From an uncultured Spirochaetota bacterium (GTDB lineage: Bacteria; Spirochaetota; Spirochaetia; Treponematales; Treponemataceae), in NCBI GenBank assembly GCA_944389415.1, contig CALXMF010000007.1, forward strand, positions 58,399 through 122,398: 64,000 nt of DNA. Direction: 5' to 3'. The first letter of the stretch is position 1. Every line of letters starts with the position of its first letter. Under the pieces are notes generated by a model. That model saw nothing but the letters and a program-made list of their open reading frames with translations, did no database searches and was not told the origin of the DNA. Both the position numbers and the translations under genes were made by a program. Of the stretch, positions 28,093 through 36,981 are shown piece after piece.

Positions 28093-30103
28093 TATTCCGC
28101 TGCTTGCAAAAAAAGAAACAGTGCCATTACGTGCTCTGCTTGCGGAAACAGCTGCGGCTTTTTCTGTAACGCAACCGGGAGCTCAGTATTGCAGAAAAAC
28201 TCAATCTGTAACTTTCTGTATCTGGGCGCCGACCGCATCAGCCGTTTCAGCAAATATATATAAAGACGAAAAACAGAGTACACCACAATGGGTTATACAT
28301 CTTCTTTTGGATGACGTTACTGGATACTGGAGCGGTTCCTTTTGTGAGACAGATCCTGACGGTTTCTTTTATGATTACACAATCCAAAATGAGCTGGGAA
28401 CAGTCACTGTTCTAGATCCCTATGCGCGCTCCATGGCTGTATTTACAAATGACGGTACCATAGGCCGCGGTGCAATTGTTGATATGAACGCGCCGCAGTC
28501 ACTGCCCCCTTCTGGAATGAAGGGCAAGTTTTATCCATTGAAAAAACGGGAAGACGCTGTTATTTATGAAATGTCAGTCAGAGATTTTACTGCTGACCCA
28601 TCTGCAAAAACGACAGCCTCCCACGGAACATTCTCTGCATTTATTGAAAAAATTCCCTACCTAAAAGAGCTGGGGATCACTCATGTACAGCTCATGCCGG
28701 TGCTGAAATTTTATTATACAGATGAAACAAATCAGCAATATGAAAACAGCGGAAAAGTACACGGAAATAATTATAACTGGGGATACGACCCTCATAATTA
28801 TTTTACCCCGACAGGATGGTTTTCAATAAATCCCGCGGATCCCTATTGCAGAATCCGTGAATTACGAACTCTAATCAATGAATGTCATCGTGCAAATATC
28901 GGTGTTCTGCTTGACGTAGTATATAATCATATGGCAGATACACGTTTGTTAAATGATATTGTACCCGGATATTATTTTCGCATGAACGAATACGGCTTTA
29001 CTTCCGATTCGGGATGCGGTAATGATACCGCATCAGAACGTCCAATGATGAAACGATTGATTGTTGATTCGGTTCGGTTCTGGGTACAGGAATACAAAGT
29101 AGACGGATTTCGTTTTGATTTGATGGGGCTGATAGACGCGGGCTGTATTGTCGCAGCTTACGATGCGGCCAGGCAAATAAATCCCTATACACTATTTATT
29201 GGTGAAGGATGGAAAATGTATTCCGGAAACAAAACAGTGTGTATGGATCAAAATTGTATGAACAGTACAAACACTGCGGGTGTTTTTAATGATGAACTTC
29301 GTGATCTGCTGCGAGCAGGGGGCTTTAATGAGCAGGCGAAGGGATTTATCACGGGAAATCCAACGGATAGTCATCAACTTTATAACAATTTATTAGGCAT
29401 TCCATGCAAGCATTATACATCAGATGCACCTGGTGATAATGTTCAGTATATCACAGCACACGATGGATTAACCCTGCATGACACAATCGCCCTTAACTGC
29501 CAGCTTGATGATACGAAACCAGAACATCGTCAAGAAATCCAGAAACGTATGAAATTGGGACTGTTTGCAATCTTAACCAGTCAGGGAATCGCTTTTCTTC
29601 ATGGAGGAGAAGAGCTGGCACGCACAAAACCAAATTTGCATAATGAACAAAATGATTGTATCGGTTCGTTTGTTCGAAACAGTTATCGCTCAGCAGATAA
29701 TATAAACGCTATCCGGTGGGAACCATACGCAGAATATGCAAGTTTGAAAACTTACGCGGCAGGTCTCATTGCAATGCGAAAAAAATATGAAGTATTCCGT
29801 ATCGGAAACCGTACTGCCATTGAACAAGCGGGACAACTGCTAAGCTGTACAACCGGCAGCATGCTCTGTATCGGGTATACACTCTGTTGGAATGAATATC
29901 GATGGTTTATTCTTATTAACGCCAATATAGAAGAAACAGAATTTCATACCGATTACGATCTGTCACAAGCAGAAATATTTGCGGATGCAGAAACAGCGGG
30001 AACACGAACTATAAAAAAGCCACAGGGTATTACTATCCCAAATACACAAACTGTCACTCTCGCACCGCTTACAGCGGCAGTATTGCGTATTAAAACAGAT
30101 TAG
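28085..30103 (+). CDS. pulA: Type I pullulanase (GH13 alpha-1,6-debranching enzyme)
   Basis: The 672-residue enzyme cleaves alpha-1,6 links in pullulan, limit dextrins or glycogen. It has a CBM48-like N-terminal domain (about 36-125), the pullulanase type I signature YNWGYDP at 230-236, the VVYNH region at 278-282, nucleophile D345 in GFRFDLMG, acid/base E374 in FIGEGW, and a transition-state Asp in ITAHDGLTLHD. No signal peptide is seen, so it acts on internal glycogen or imported maltodextrin. Its start overlaps metY by 8 bases, so the two are translationally coupled despite unrelated functions. Confidence 0.92.
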   Translation: MSDIPLLAKKETVPLRALLAETAAAFSVTQPGAQYCRKTQSVTFCIWAPTASAVSANIYKDEKQSTPQWVIHLLLDDVTGYWSGSFCETDPDGFFYDYTIQNELGTVTVLDPYARSMAVFTNDGTIGRGAIVDMNAPQSLPPSGMKGKFYPLKKREDAVIYEMSVRDFTADPSAKTTASHGTFSAFIEKIPYLKELGITHVQLMPVLKFYYTDETNQQYENSGKVHGNNYNWGYDPHNYFTPTGWFSINPADPYCRIRELRTLINECHRANIGVLLDVVYNHMADTRLLNDIVPGYYFRMNEYGFTSDSGCGNDTASERPMMKRLIVDSVRFWVQEYKVDGFRFDLMGLIDAGCIVAAYDAARQINPYTLFIGEGWKMYSGNKTVCMDQNCMNSTNTAGVFNDELRDLLRAGGFNEQAKGFITGNPTDSHQLYNNLLGIPCKHYTSDAPGDNVQYITAHDGLTLHDTIALNCQLDDTKPEHRQEIQKRMKLGLFAILTSQGIAFLHGGEELARTKPNLHNEQNDCIGSFVRNSYRSADNINAIRWEPYAEYASLKTYAAGLIAMRKKYEVFRIGNRTAIEQAGQLLSCTTGSMLCIGYTLCWNEYRWFILINANIEETEFHTDYDLSQAEIFADAETAGTRTIKKPQGITIPNTQTVTLAPLTAAVLRIKTD

Positions 30104-30184
30104 TTCTCTTCTCTTGTGCAGAGAAAAATTCTGTGTTACTATATTGGTGATAATATTAAATTCAGCTTAAACTTGGAGGTTTCT

Positions 30185-30379
30185 ATGGAAAATAGAGAAA
30201 TATGTCACTGTAAAAAAGTAACATACCTTGATATTGAAAAAGTACTGCATGAAAGCAGCCATTTTAGTGAAGTGGAAAAAGCTTTCGATGAAGTACAAAA
30301 AGTGACACACTGTTCAACTGGATGCGGTGGTTGTCATGACGAAATCATGAGGACTATATCAGAAATTATGAGCGCATAA
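30185..30379 (+). CDS. Small BFD-like [2Fe-2S]-binding protein
   Basis: This 64-residue protein has the bacterioferritin-associated ferredoxin layout: C7-x-C9 at the N-terminus (ICHCKKVT) and C43, C47 and C50 in HCSTGCGGC near the middle. The C-x2-C pair C47/C50 with C7/C9 would hold a [2Fe-2S] cluster. GGAGG precedes ATG 30185. Such stand-alone domains act in iron release or as electron carriers. It is placed between the pullulanase and amylosucrase genes, has its own downstream terminator, and no ferritin gene is nearby. Confidence 0.85.
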   Translation: MENREICHCKKVTYLDIEKVLHESSHFSEVEKAFDEVQKVTHCSTGCGGCHDEIMRTISEIMSA

Positions 30380-30382
30380 AAC

Positions 30383-30420
30383 AAACAGCCCATGCGGAAA
30401 TAAAACCGCAGGGCTGTTTA
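30383..30420 (+). terminator. Intrinsic terminator after the BFD-like gene
   Basis: AAACAGCCC and GGGCTGTTT form the outer stem, and TGCGG and CCGCA extend it with one bulged base. A short T-rich stretch follows. Confidence 0.8.
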
Positions 30421-30444
30421 TCTTTAGAGAGAGACGGGGGATTT

Positions 30445-32331
30445 ATGTTAAACGATAGATTGCAACAGTATATGCCTGAATTGACCAAAAGACTATATAC
30501 TCTGTATGGCGACAGATGGGATTTTTATCAGATATTACAAAAAATAGTCAGCATTATTACAAAAGCAGATACAGACCGCGATCAAAAATTAAAAGAAAGA
30601 GATGAAGCCGATTATACAGCAAAAACGTCCTGGTATCTTTCAGAAAAGAATACCGGAATCATGCTTTATACAGATTTATTTGCAGATAATTTTGAAGGGC
30701 TAAAAAAACGTATCTCATATCTTAAGAAACTGGGTATTACCTATGTACATATCATGCCGCCTTTTGCCAGCCCAGCGAAGGAAAATGATGGGGGATATGC
30801 CGTTTCCAGTTATCGCAAGACAGATAAAAAACTGGGATCAATACAAGAACTGAAAGAAGTTGCAGAGTTGTTTCATCAGAACAATATTCGTTTAGTTGTA
30901 GATTTTGTCTTCAATCATACAAGTGATGAACACGAGTGGGCAAAAAAAGCAAAAAAGGGAGACCCTTTCTATAAAGATTTCTATTTTATCTATCCTGATA
31001 AAGCAGAAGCAGACAGTTGGAATGCCACACTCCGTGAAATATTTCCAGAAGTCCGCCGCGGATCATTCACCTTTGTGAAAGAAGCAGGTGGGTGGGTCTG
31101 GACAACCTTTAACTCATTCCAGTGGGATCTTAATTATCATAATCCTGAAGTCTTTCTTGCCATGTGTCAGGAAATGCTTTTTCTTGCAAATATTGGCGCA
31201 GATGTTCTAAGACTTGACGCACTTGCCTTTGTATGGAAAGAAAAAGGCACCTGCTGTGAGAGTCTTGATAAAGCACATACTTTGATACAGGCGTTTCACT
31301 ATGTCGCGGCAATTGCAGTACCTGCACTTTTATTCAAAAGCGAAGCAATTGTTCACCCGGATGAAGTAATACGTTACATCTCACCAGGGGAATGCGCACT
31401 TTCGTATAATCCGCTGCAAATGGCTCTGTTCTGGGAAGCATTGGCAACACGAAAAACAAGACTTCTGACAGAATCACTCACAAAACGATGGCACACTCCG
31501 GCAAATTGCGCATGGGTAAATTATCTGCGCTGTCATGATGATATTGGATGGACATTTTCTGATGAAGATGCTGCTTCTATTGGTATAAATGGATATACCC
31601 ACCGACAATTTCTAAATAAATTTTATACAGGACAGTTTCCCGGCAGTTTTGCAAAAGGAGAACCTTTTCAATTAAATCCTGTAACAGGAGACTGCCGAGT
31701 ATGTGGAACTCTTGCATCACTCGCCGGACTTGAGCAGGCATTTGACTTACTGAATTCGGAAGATCCACAGCAGCAAAGTTTTGGAAAATTATATGTTGAT
31801 ATGGCAGCAAGAAGAATCAGAATGCTGTACGGTGCAATGCTTGCATTACCGGGTATTCCATTGCTGTATGCTGGTGATGAGCATGCTGTTCTCAATGATT
31901 ACAGCTATCAGAAAGATAAAAAGAAGCAAAATGATTCTCGCTGGGTACATCGCATAAAATATCAGAAAGAACTGCCAGAAAATGTTATCAATTTTTCCAA
32001 TGCGGATATTTCTCTACCTGTTGCATTCAGTAAATCAGACGATGTACAGGAAATATTAACTAGAATATTATGGAGTCTTATTCATATACGGCAGGAAAAT
32101 GAAGGATTTGCTGGTCAATATATAGAATTTCACGCAGTACAAAATGAACATGTATTTGCATTTAAAAGAAATGGTATTCAGATTATAGCAAATTTTTCTG
32201 AAACACCAACAGTATTTTATATCCCCTATGGAGAATCTCATTCCTATTATGATCTGCTTAGTGGTAATCGGTATACTGGTAATAAACAAGAATTAGAGCC
32301 ATATGCGATTCGCTGGCTAAAAGAAGTCTAA
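30445..32331 (+). CDS. Amylosucrase-like GH13 subfamily 4 enzyme
   Basis: Amylosucrase transfers glucose from sucrose to make an alpha-1,4-glucan; close relatives are sucrose hydrolases. The 628-residue protein matches Neisseria amylosucrase along its whole length by recall. Visible catalytic residues are nucleophile D258 (DVLRLDAL), acid/base E300 (FKSEAIVH) and H364-D365 (LRCHDDIGW). D115 in NDGGYAVSSY and R499 in NDSRWVHR would make the salt bridge that closes the sucrose pocket. There is no signal peptide. A purine-rich GAGACGGGGG site precedes the ATG. It is flanked by terminators on both sides, so it is monocistronic. Confidence 0.9.
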   Translation: MLNDRLQQYMPELTKRLYTLYGDRWDFYQILQKIVSIITKADTDRDQKLKERDEADYTAKTSWYLSEKNTGIMLYTDLFADNFEGLKKRISYLKKLGITYVHIMPPFASPAKENDGGYAVSSYRKTDKKLGSIQELKEVAELFHQNNIRLVVDFVFNHTSDEHEWAKKAKKGDPFYKDFYFIYPDKAEADSWNATLREIFPEVRRGSFTFVKEAGGWVWTTFNSFQWDLNYHNPEVFLAMCQEMLFLANIGADVLRLDALAFVWKEKGTCCESLDKAHTLIQAFHYVAAIAVPALLFKSEAIVHPDEVIRYISPGECALSYNPLQMALFWEALATRKTRLLTESLTKRWHTPANCAWVNYLRCHDDIGWTFSDEDAASIGINGYTHRQFLNKFYTGQFPGSFAKGEPFQLNPVTGDCRVCGTLASLAGLEQAFDLLNSEDPQQQSFGKLYVDMAARRIRMLYGAMLALPGIPLLYAGDEHAVLNDYSYQKDKKKQNDSRWVHRIKYQKELPENVINFSNADISLPVAFSKSDDVQEILTRILWSLIHIRQENEGFAGQYIEFHAVQNEHVFAFKRNGIQIIANFSETPTVFYIPYGESHSYYDLLSGNRYTGNKQELEPYAIRWLKEV

Positions 32332-32343
32332 TAAAAACAACAT

Positions 32344-32379
32344 AAAAAAAGGAGTGTTTATATAAACACTCCTTTTTTT
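32344..32379. terminator. Bidirectional intrinsic terminator
   Basis: GGAGTGTTTA and TAAACACTCC form a perfect stem flanked by A- and T-runs. It separates the convergent amylosucrase and TPR-membrane genes. Confidence 0.92.
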
Positions 32380-32401
32380 ATTATAAATTTTATCAAATGA
32401 A

Positions 32402-34213
32402 TCAACAATCACTTCGCTTTCTTGAAACAAACAGTATTGATGCTGCAAACAGCAGCAATACATTAAGCATGCCAACAACAATAAATGATAAATCAATACC
32501 CAAACGTCCAATACATACAAGATTAAATTGAACACAAAGATACCGCAAAAATTCATCTGCCGTATACACAACAAACGTAAATAAAGGAAACGCAAACAAA
32601 TAATACAATTTGAATACAGAGGTACCGCGCAGTTGATAATTCCAGGCAACAGAAGCCAGCAAAATAAATAATATTAAAATCTGTAACGGAGCAAATAACC
32701 GATTAATCAATATTGCAGAATAAATTTCAGAGGAATATCCAAACAATTCAGCTCGCGGGGCAAATGATATTAAATCACGAAGCTGCATCTTGGCAGCTCC
32801 CTGATATGCGCTTGCTGCCAGAATAAAATCATCATATTCAACTGGCATAACAATATAATTAGATACAGTATCATTGTCTCCAACACTGTAAACAGGAGAG
32901 GAAACTATTTCGCCAGTATCCCTCGATATGGCATCAAGCATCAAATATGGAACATTTTTTTCGTTGCCAGATAAACCCAGTTCCTTTATGTTTTCCGGTC
33001 GTATATTTGACAAGGGATATGCGAGCATTTTAGCATAGGGAACAGTAAAGGAATAATCTATTTTTCCCGTTGACAGGAAGCGCGTCACAGATAAATTTTG
33101 TAAATATTGAACAAGATTACCAGAATCCCTGATAGTTGACATACCATCTATATAAACCACATATTGACAGCCATCTGGCGAAGGAATTACAAAACAAATA
33201 TTTTTTAAAGTCTCATACATACGTATATTCATAGTTTCATCTATGAAAAAATACTGACTGTCTGTATATTCTCGTGCAAGAGAAACAAAATACTGTACAT
33301 CAGGATCGGAAGGCACCATTCGTTCAAGATTCGTCCAAATATAATAAGCTTCAAGATAATCACCATTCAACAAAGCTGTATACCCCTGCTGCTTTTCAAA
33401 GAATAACCTTTCAGCTTCTTTATTTTCAAATCTCTGCGGCTCAGCAAGATGATTCCATGCATCTGCGGCAAGATATTTTGCATCAGCTTCTGGTTGACTG
33501 CCAGGCTGCGCTATTCGTTCAGCACATACCGCAAAATAATGCGCATTAAGCCAATCTCCAACATCAGCAGCACGCTCAGCCTTTACCATAAGTTCAAATA
33601 CATCAGCAGGATCAGAATAAGAAATTGGTTCCAAAATACCTGCCTGTGCTGGTTTATTCTCATCTTTCTGTGATCTTGGATTTGAAGCAAGAGCAAGCTC
33701 AACTTGAGATCTTAATAGCACAGCTTCAGAAGAGCCGGGATATAAACCTAAAGCCTGTTCTATATAGATCATCGCAAGCTCATAATTCCCTTTCTGCAAA
33801 GAACCTTCAGAAAGACGCACATATTCATGATAAAATTCGGATTTCTGCTCAGCAGCAGTTTGTTTTGAACGTAAAAACGGTGTTAATATCTCCTGCACAC
33901 AAAACAAAACCAAGACAGACAACAGCCCTATAACAACAATTCTTCTGAATAAAGAAATAATTGCAGAAGAAAAGCGAACGAGCATTTTCGTTGATTTTTT
34001 GCCAAAAGCGACTGAACAGGCAACAAGGAATCCGGCTAATACAACACTGGGTAAAATCTCACAGGCAATTAAAATACCTCGAGTGAACAAATAGCCTGTC
34101 CGTAATCCTGGCAAAAGCAATATCTCAGGGGGATTCCAGAAAAAACCGGCTGCAATAGAACAAACAAACACAAAAAGTGTATGTATTACTATAGTAAAAA
34201 CAACTTGAATCAT
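32402..34213 (-). CDS. Large membrane protein with TPR-like central domain, unrecognised
   Basis: I do not recognise the family. The 603-residue protein has three TM segments at the N-terminus (about 5-25, 45-68, 88-110), a long soluble region with TPR-like repeats (YEQALGLYP-type at about 145-170, LNAHYFAVCAERIA near 225, GDYLEAYYIWTNLERMVPSDP near 285), and three more TM segments from about 490 to 595. It overlaps the upstream membrane gene by 4 bases and almost certainly works with it. Two membrane blocks around an extracytoplasmic or cytoplasmic TPR region resemble an LptF/LptG-like layout only in outline, so I give no function. Confidence 0.75.
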   Translation of the reverse strand: MIQVVFTIVIHTLFVFVCSIAAGFFWNPPEILLLPGLRTGYLFTRGILIACEILPSVVLAGFLVACSVAFGKKSTKMLVRFSSAIISLFRRIVVIGLLSVLVLFCVQEILTPFLRSKQTAAEQKSEFYHEYVRLSEGSLQKGNYELAMIYIEQALGLYPGSSEAVLLRSQVELALASNPRSQKDENKPAQAGILEPISYSDPADVFELMVKAERAADVGDWLNAHYFAVCAERIAQPGSQPEADAKYLAADAWNHLAEPQRFENKEAERLFFEKQQGYTALLNGDYLEAYYIWTNLERMVPSDPDVQYFVSLAREYTDSQYFFIDETMNIRMYETLKNICFVIPSPDGCQYVVYIDGMSTIRDSGNLVQYLQNLSVTRFLSTGKIDYSFTVPYAKMLAYPLSNIRPENIKELGLSGNEKNVPYLMLDAISRDTGEIVSSPVYSVGDNDTVSNYIVMPVEYDDFILAASAYQGAAKMQLRDLISFAPRAELFGYSSEIYSAILINRLFAPLQILILFILLASVAWNYQLRGTSVFKLYYLFAFPLFTFVVYTADEFLRYLCVQFNLVCIGRLGIDLSFIVVGMLNVLLLFAASILFVSRKRSDC

Positions 34214-35193
34214 TTCGATACTCCGTCATATGACGCTGTCGGCTCAGAATGCACAAATGATGAAATAACACCACACAACACAAACAGCATACATAAACAA
34301 ACATTTATCAAAACACGGACAAGAGGGGTTGCAGACAACAACAAATTCTCAAAAAAAGCAAAATTCCGAACGACGACAAGAGAAGAAGGTGATATCAGCA
34401 TAACATTAACAAAACAAACAAGCCCGCCCCCCAACGTAATGAATACGATAGAAAGTAACGGCCACCTAGATATTCCACCTAAGCAGGGAAGAGCGAGAAA
34501 CGCAAGAAAAAGCGATGCGAAAATAAACCATTCAGTCCAACCATTTGATTGCGCTATACATAAAGCTCGATATAATTCGGCGGTAATATTTTGCATTTCA
34601 CTCAAAAGCCCAGGCTGCTGTATAAACTGTTGTATCAAAATATCTGCATAAGGAAACGGTTTACCAGATACAGCCTGAACAGCATCAAGGGGAATAATAG
34701 CTTTCTGTCCAGTCTCAATGAGAGTCGGCTGGATAATTATTCCATCACCACGTCCATCAGCAGAAATATGACTATAATAAACAATACTATCATCTATTTC
34801 ACGAAGGTATCCCTCAGAAACATTCGAACCAGCCTGCGGAAGAAGCACATTGTATTTGACACTCGATACAGAAATCATAGTGGCTAAAGGCAACAATACC
34901 AACCATGATACAACCGAACATACAATATATGCTGCAATACGGGGTCCTGTAAATTTTTTACGAAGACAATAAAATGACAATAATATAGGAGCAATAAAAA
35001 CAACAACCGGTAACGACATGCATATTCCCCGCCAAACAACAACTGCTGATAAAGCAGGGAGCGATTTACCGATGATAAAAACAAAGCTATCTGTCTGAAC
35101 AGATAAAATTCCAGTCCCAATCAGACAGCCCAAAAAACATATCACAATAAATATAAGACATACCGTAAAAAACTGTTTCATCATTTTCAACAT
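34210..35193 (-). CDS. Membrane protein, partner of the TPR-membrane protein, unrecognised
   Basis: This 327-residue protein has three N-terminal TM segments (the first near residue 10), a soluble domain of about 100 residues around 120-215 (SSVKYNVLLPQAG, DDSIVYYSHISADGRG), and three C-terminal TM segments. The 3+3 topology mirrors that of the following gene, with which it overlaps by 4 bases. A TTG at 35211 and ATGs at 35193 and 35184 are possible starts; none has a Shine-Dalgarno, and I use the first ATG. Upstream lies the region with DnaA-box-like repeats. Function unknown; probably a two-subunit membrane complex. Confidence 0.7.
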   Translation of the reverse strand: MLKMMKQFFTVCLIFIVICFLGCLIGTGILSVQTDSFVFIIGKSLPALSAVVVWRGICMSLPVVVFIAPILLSFYCLRKKFTGPRIAAYIVCSVVSWLVLLPLATMISVSSVKYNVLLPQAGSNVSEGYLREIDDSIVYYSHISADGRGDGIIIQPTLIETGQKAIIPLDAVQAVSGKPFPYADILIQQFIQQPGLLSEMQNITAELYRALCIAQSNGWTEWFIFASLFLAFLALPCLGGISRWPLLSIVFITLGGGLVCFVNVMLISPSSLVVVRNFAFFENLLLSATPLVRVLINVCLCMLFVLCGVISSFVHSEPTASYDGVSK

Positions 35194-35257
35194 AACATGA
35201 AGTACGGACAAAAATAATCAAGAACGCATTATAAACACATCACTGCGCATAAATACG

Positions 35258-35482
35258 TTTTCCACAATTAATCCACCATTTATTTACTGCTCTCTCACAG
35301 CCAATAAACAATGCAACTATAGTATCGGGAAAGAACAATAAAAAATCAAGTAAAATAACTAGTTTTAATACAAAGAAATACTGTTTATCAGAATTTTCTT
35401 TTCCATTATTTATCCACAACGCCCCCAATCCAGAGACATTATTATACACATTTATGCACTGTTTTCCACAAAATATACACAA
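35258..35482 (+). repeat. Three direct repeats of paired DnaA-box-like 9-mers
   Basis: Each repeat is about 20 bp and holds two 9-mers whose starts are 11 bp apart. Repeat 1 has TTTTCCACA (35258) and TAATCCACC (35269). Repeat 2 has TTTTCCATT (35399) and a perfect TTATCCACA (35410). Repeat 3 has TTTTCCACA (35462) and ATATACACA (35473). All point the same way. The region between repeats 1 and 2 is AT-rich. This looks like a DnaA-binding cluster, but dnaA and dnaN are not in the window. Confidence 0.6.
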
Positions 35483-35524
35483 GCAAAGAGACCGCTGAAT
35501 TCAGCGGTCTCTTTGCTTGTGTAT
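35475..35524. repeat. Perfect 50-bp palindrome downstream of the STAS gene
   Basis: The 25 bases from 35475 to 35499 are exactly reverse-complementary to 35500-35524, centred on GAATTC. It starts inside the third DnaA-box-like repeat and ends just before the STAS gene stop. As RNA it would be a very strong hairpin ending the STAS message, though without a T-run; as DNA it could form a cruciform. Confidence 0.9.
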
Positions 35525-35526
35525 TA

Positions 35527-36078
35527 TCATCCTAAAACTATCTGCCCCTGTTCATCTATCGCCAGAATTGATTTGCATTCAGAACAACGGAACCGTCCCG
35601 ATTTGCTTGCTTTCAGCCGCTTTGTACAAACAGGACATGAAAAAATTTTAGGAAATACAGACTCTGCGGCAGATGATTCCTGTTTATAATAATCTATAGC
35701 TTCTTCCAAAGAATCTCTGATGTTGAAAAATTGAGCAAAACCAAGTAACTGGAACACTTCATATACCTTGGGCTGAATCTCCAATAACACAACATCTCCA
35801 CCTTTAGGTTTAACCATTTTCAAGAATGCTGTAAAAGAACCAATACCTGTTGATGAAACATAATTTAATGCAGCGCAATTAAAAATCAATTTTATAAAAC
35901 CAGCATCTACGGCTTTTGCCATCTTTTTCTGAAAGAAAGTAGAATTATATGTGTCAATATAACCATTCAAATAAATTACCAAACATGATGGCACATCATC
36001 AATTTTTTCCAGAGAAATTTTAAGACTGTCGTCCATGTCATCATCAAATCCAGGTATTATACTATCATTTTTCGTCAT
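35527..36078 (-). CDS. STAS domain protein with C-terminal zinc ribbon
   Basis: STAS proteins are anti-anti-sigma switches controlled by serine phosphorylation. The 183-residue product has a STAS domain at about 18-125 with the conserved serine region NYVSSTGIGSFTAF. A zinc ribbon follows at about 145-175 (CPVC, then CSEC after 12 residues), an uncommon addition. ATG 36078 is preferred because AAAGGA is 7 bases upstream; the longer ATG 36096 lacks one. No kinase or phosphatase partner is adjacent. Confidence 0.85.
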   Translation of the reverse strand: MTKNDSIIPGFDDDMDDSLKISLEKIDDVPSCLVIYLNGYIDTYNSTFFQKKMAKAVDAGFIKLIFNCAALNYVSSTGIGSFTAFLKMVKPKGGDVVLLEIQPKVYEVFQLLGFAQFFNIRDSLEEAIDYYKQESSAAESVFPKIFSCPVCTKRLKASKSGRFRCSECKSILAIDEQGQIVLG

Positions 36079-36180
36079 ACAATGTCCTTTTCCCATCCCA
36101 TAAGCATATAAAAATCAATTCGTTATATATAAATATACTATATTATTATAACACAGAAAAAAAGAAAGACCAGTTTTTTC

Positions 36181-36936
36181 TTACACCTGTCTTAGATTTT
36201 TTGAAAAAGCAGGGTCCCAGCCGCCATCTACAGTAAGAAGCACTCCGTTCATCTCGCTGTGAGACAGCAGAAAGAGTGCTGCATCTGCAATACAATCAGG
36301 AGAAATAAGTTCCTTGAGAGGCATTTTTTCACGGAGACTGGCTTTGAGAGTTTCCGACAAATATTCTGTATCAACAAAACCGGGAAGTACAGCATTGCAG
36401 GTTATCCCATACTCAGCATATTCAGACGCAACTGATTTTACAAGACTACATAATGCGGTTTTTGCTCCTGCATAAGCCGCATTCGTAATAAAACCATTAA
36501 TAGAAGAAGTTCTCGTCCCGCCAAAAACCAATATTCTTCCCCATTTTTTCTTCATCATCTCAGGAAGAACCGAACTTATCATTATACCAGGCATTGTATA
36601 ATTAAACTGAACGACACGATTCCAGTCAGCAACAGACATTTCACAGAGCGGTTTCTGTAAAAATGGTCCAAAACAGATACATAAAATATCTGCCCGTTGT
36701 ATCTCTGCAGAAACACGCTCAGAAAACGGAGACAGAGTTTCAGAAAACTCTTCCGTAAAACCTGTACAGGGGACAAGAGATGCCGTTTCTTGTATCAATC
36801 GATCAAATCCAGAATGCCAGTGCCTGCCATGAATACCAATTGATACACCTGCTTCCGCAAGTTTTTTTACAACATGAGCACCAATACCACCCGAGCCGCC
36901 CAAAATAACAGCATATCGGCCTGAAAGAGTATCCAT
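36181..36936 (-). CDS. Short-chain dehydrogenase/reductase (SDR)
   Basis: This 251-residue NAD(P)-dependent oxidoreductase has the Rossmann glycine motif GGSGGIGAH near residue 13, the active-site Tyr and Lys in AAYAGAKTALCSL (YxxxK near 155-159), and the C-terminal GFVDTEYLS and LLTVDGGW segments. Its substrate is not evident; it is FabG-like in length but lacks fatty acid genes around it. The first ATG has TAGAAT six bases upstream and no Shine-Dalgarno. It is divergent from trmJ with only 45 bases between the two start codons. Confidence 0.88.
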   Translation of the reverse strand: MDTLSGRYAVILGGSGGIGAHVVKKLAEAGVSIGIHGRHWHSGFDRLIQETASLVPCTGFTEEFSETLSPFSERVSAEIQRADILCICFGPFLQKPLCEMSVADWNRVVQFNYTMPGIMISSVLPEMMKKKWGRILVFGGTRTSSINGFITNAAYAGAKTALCSLVKSVASEYAEYGITCNAVLPGFVDTEYLSETLKASLREKMPLKELISPDCIADAALFLLSHSEMNGVLLTVDGGWDPAFSKNLRQV

Positions 36937-36942
36937 GATACA

Positions 36943-36975
36943 ATTCTAGCATAAAATCTTAAAAAAAAGTATAGT
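36943..36975. promoter_or_regulatory. Divergent -10 elements of the SDR and trmJ genes
   Basis: TAGAAT on the minus strand (36948-36943) and TATAGT on the plus strand (36970-36975) each end exactly six bases before an ATG. Neither has a good -35 box. The 45-base gap is too short for two conventional leaders, so leaderless messages are plausible. Confidence 0.5.
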
Positions 36976-36981
36976 AGAATA

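Noticed and set aside
35240..35482. 80-codon minus-strand frame with repeated WINxGK-like segments
   Set aside because: The repeated residues arise because the frame reads through the DnaA-box-like direct repeats. There is no Shine-Dalgarno and no protein-like pattern.
35258..35524. Firm call of the chromosomal origin
   Set aside because: dnaA, dnaN and other origin markers are absent and gene orientation does not switch cleanly here, so only a DnaA-box-like cluster is reported.
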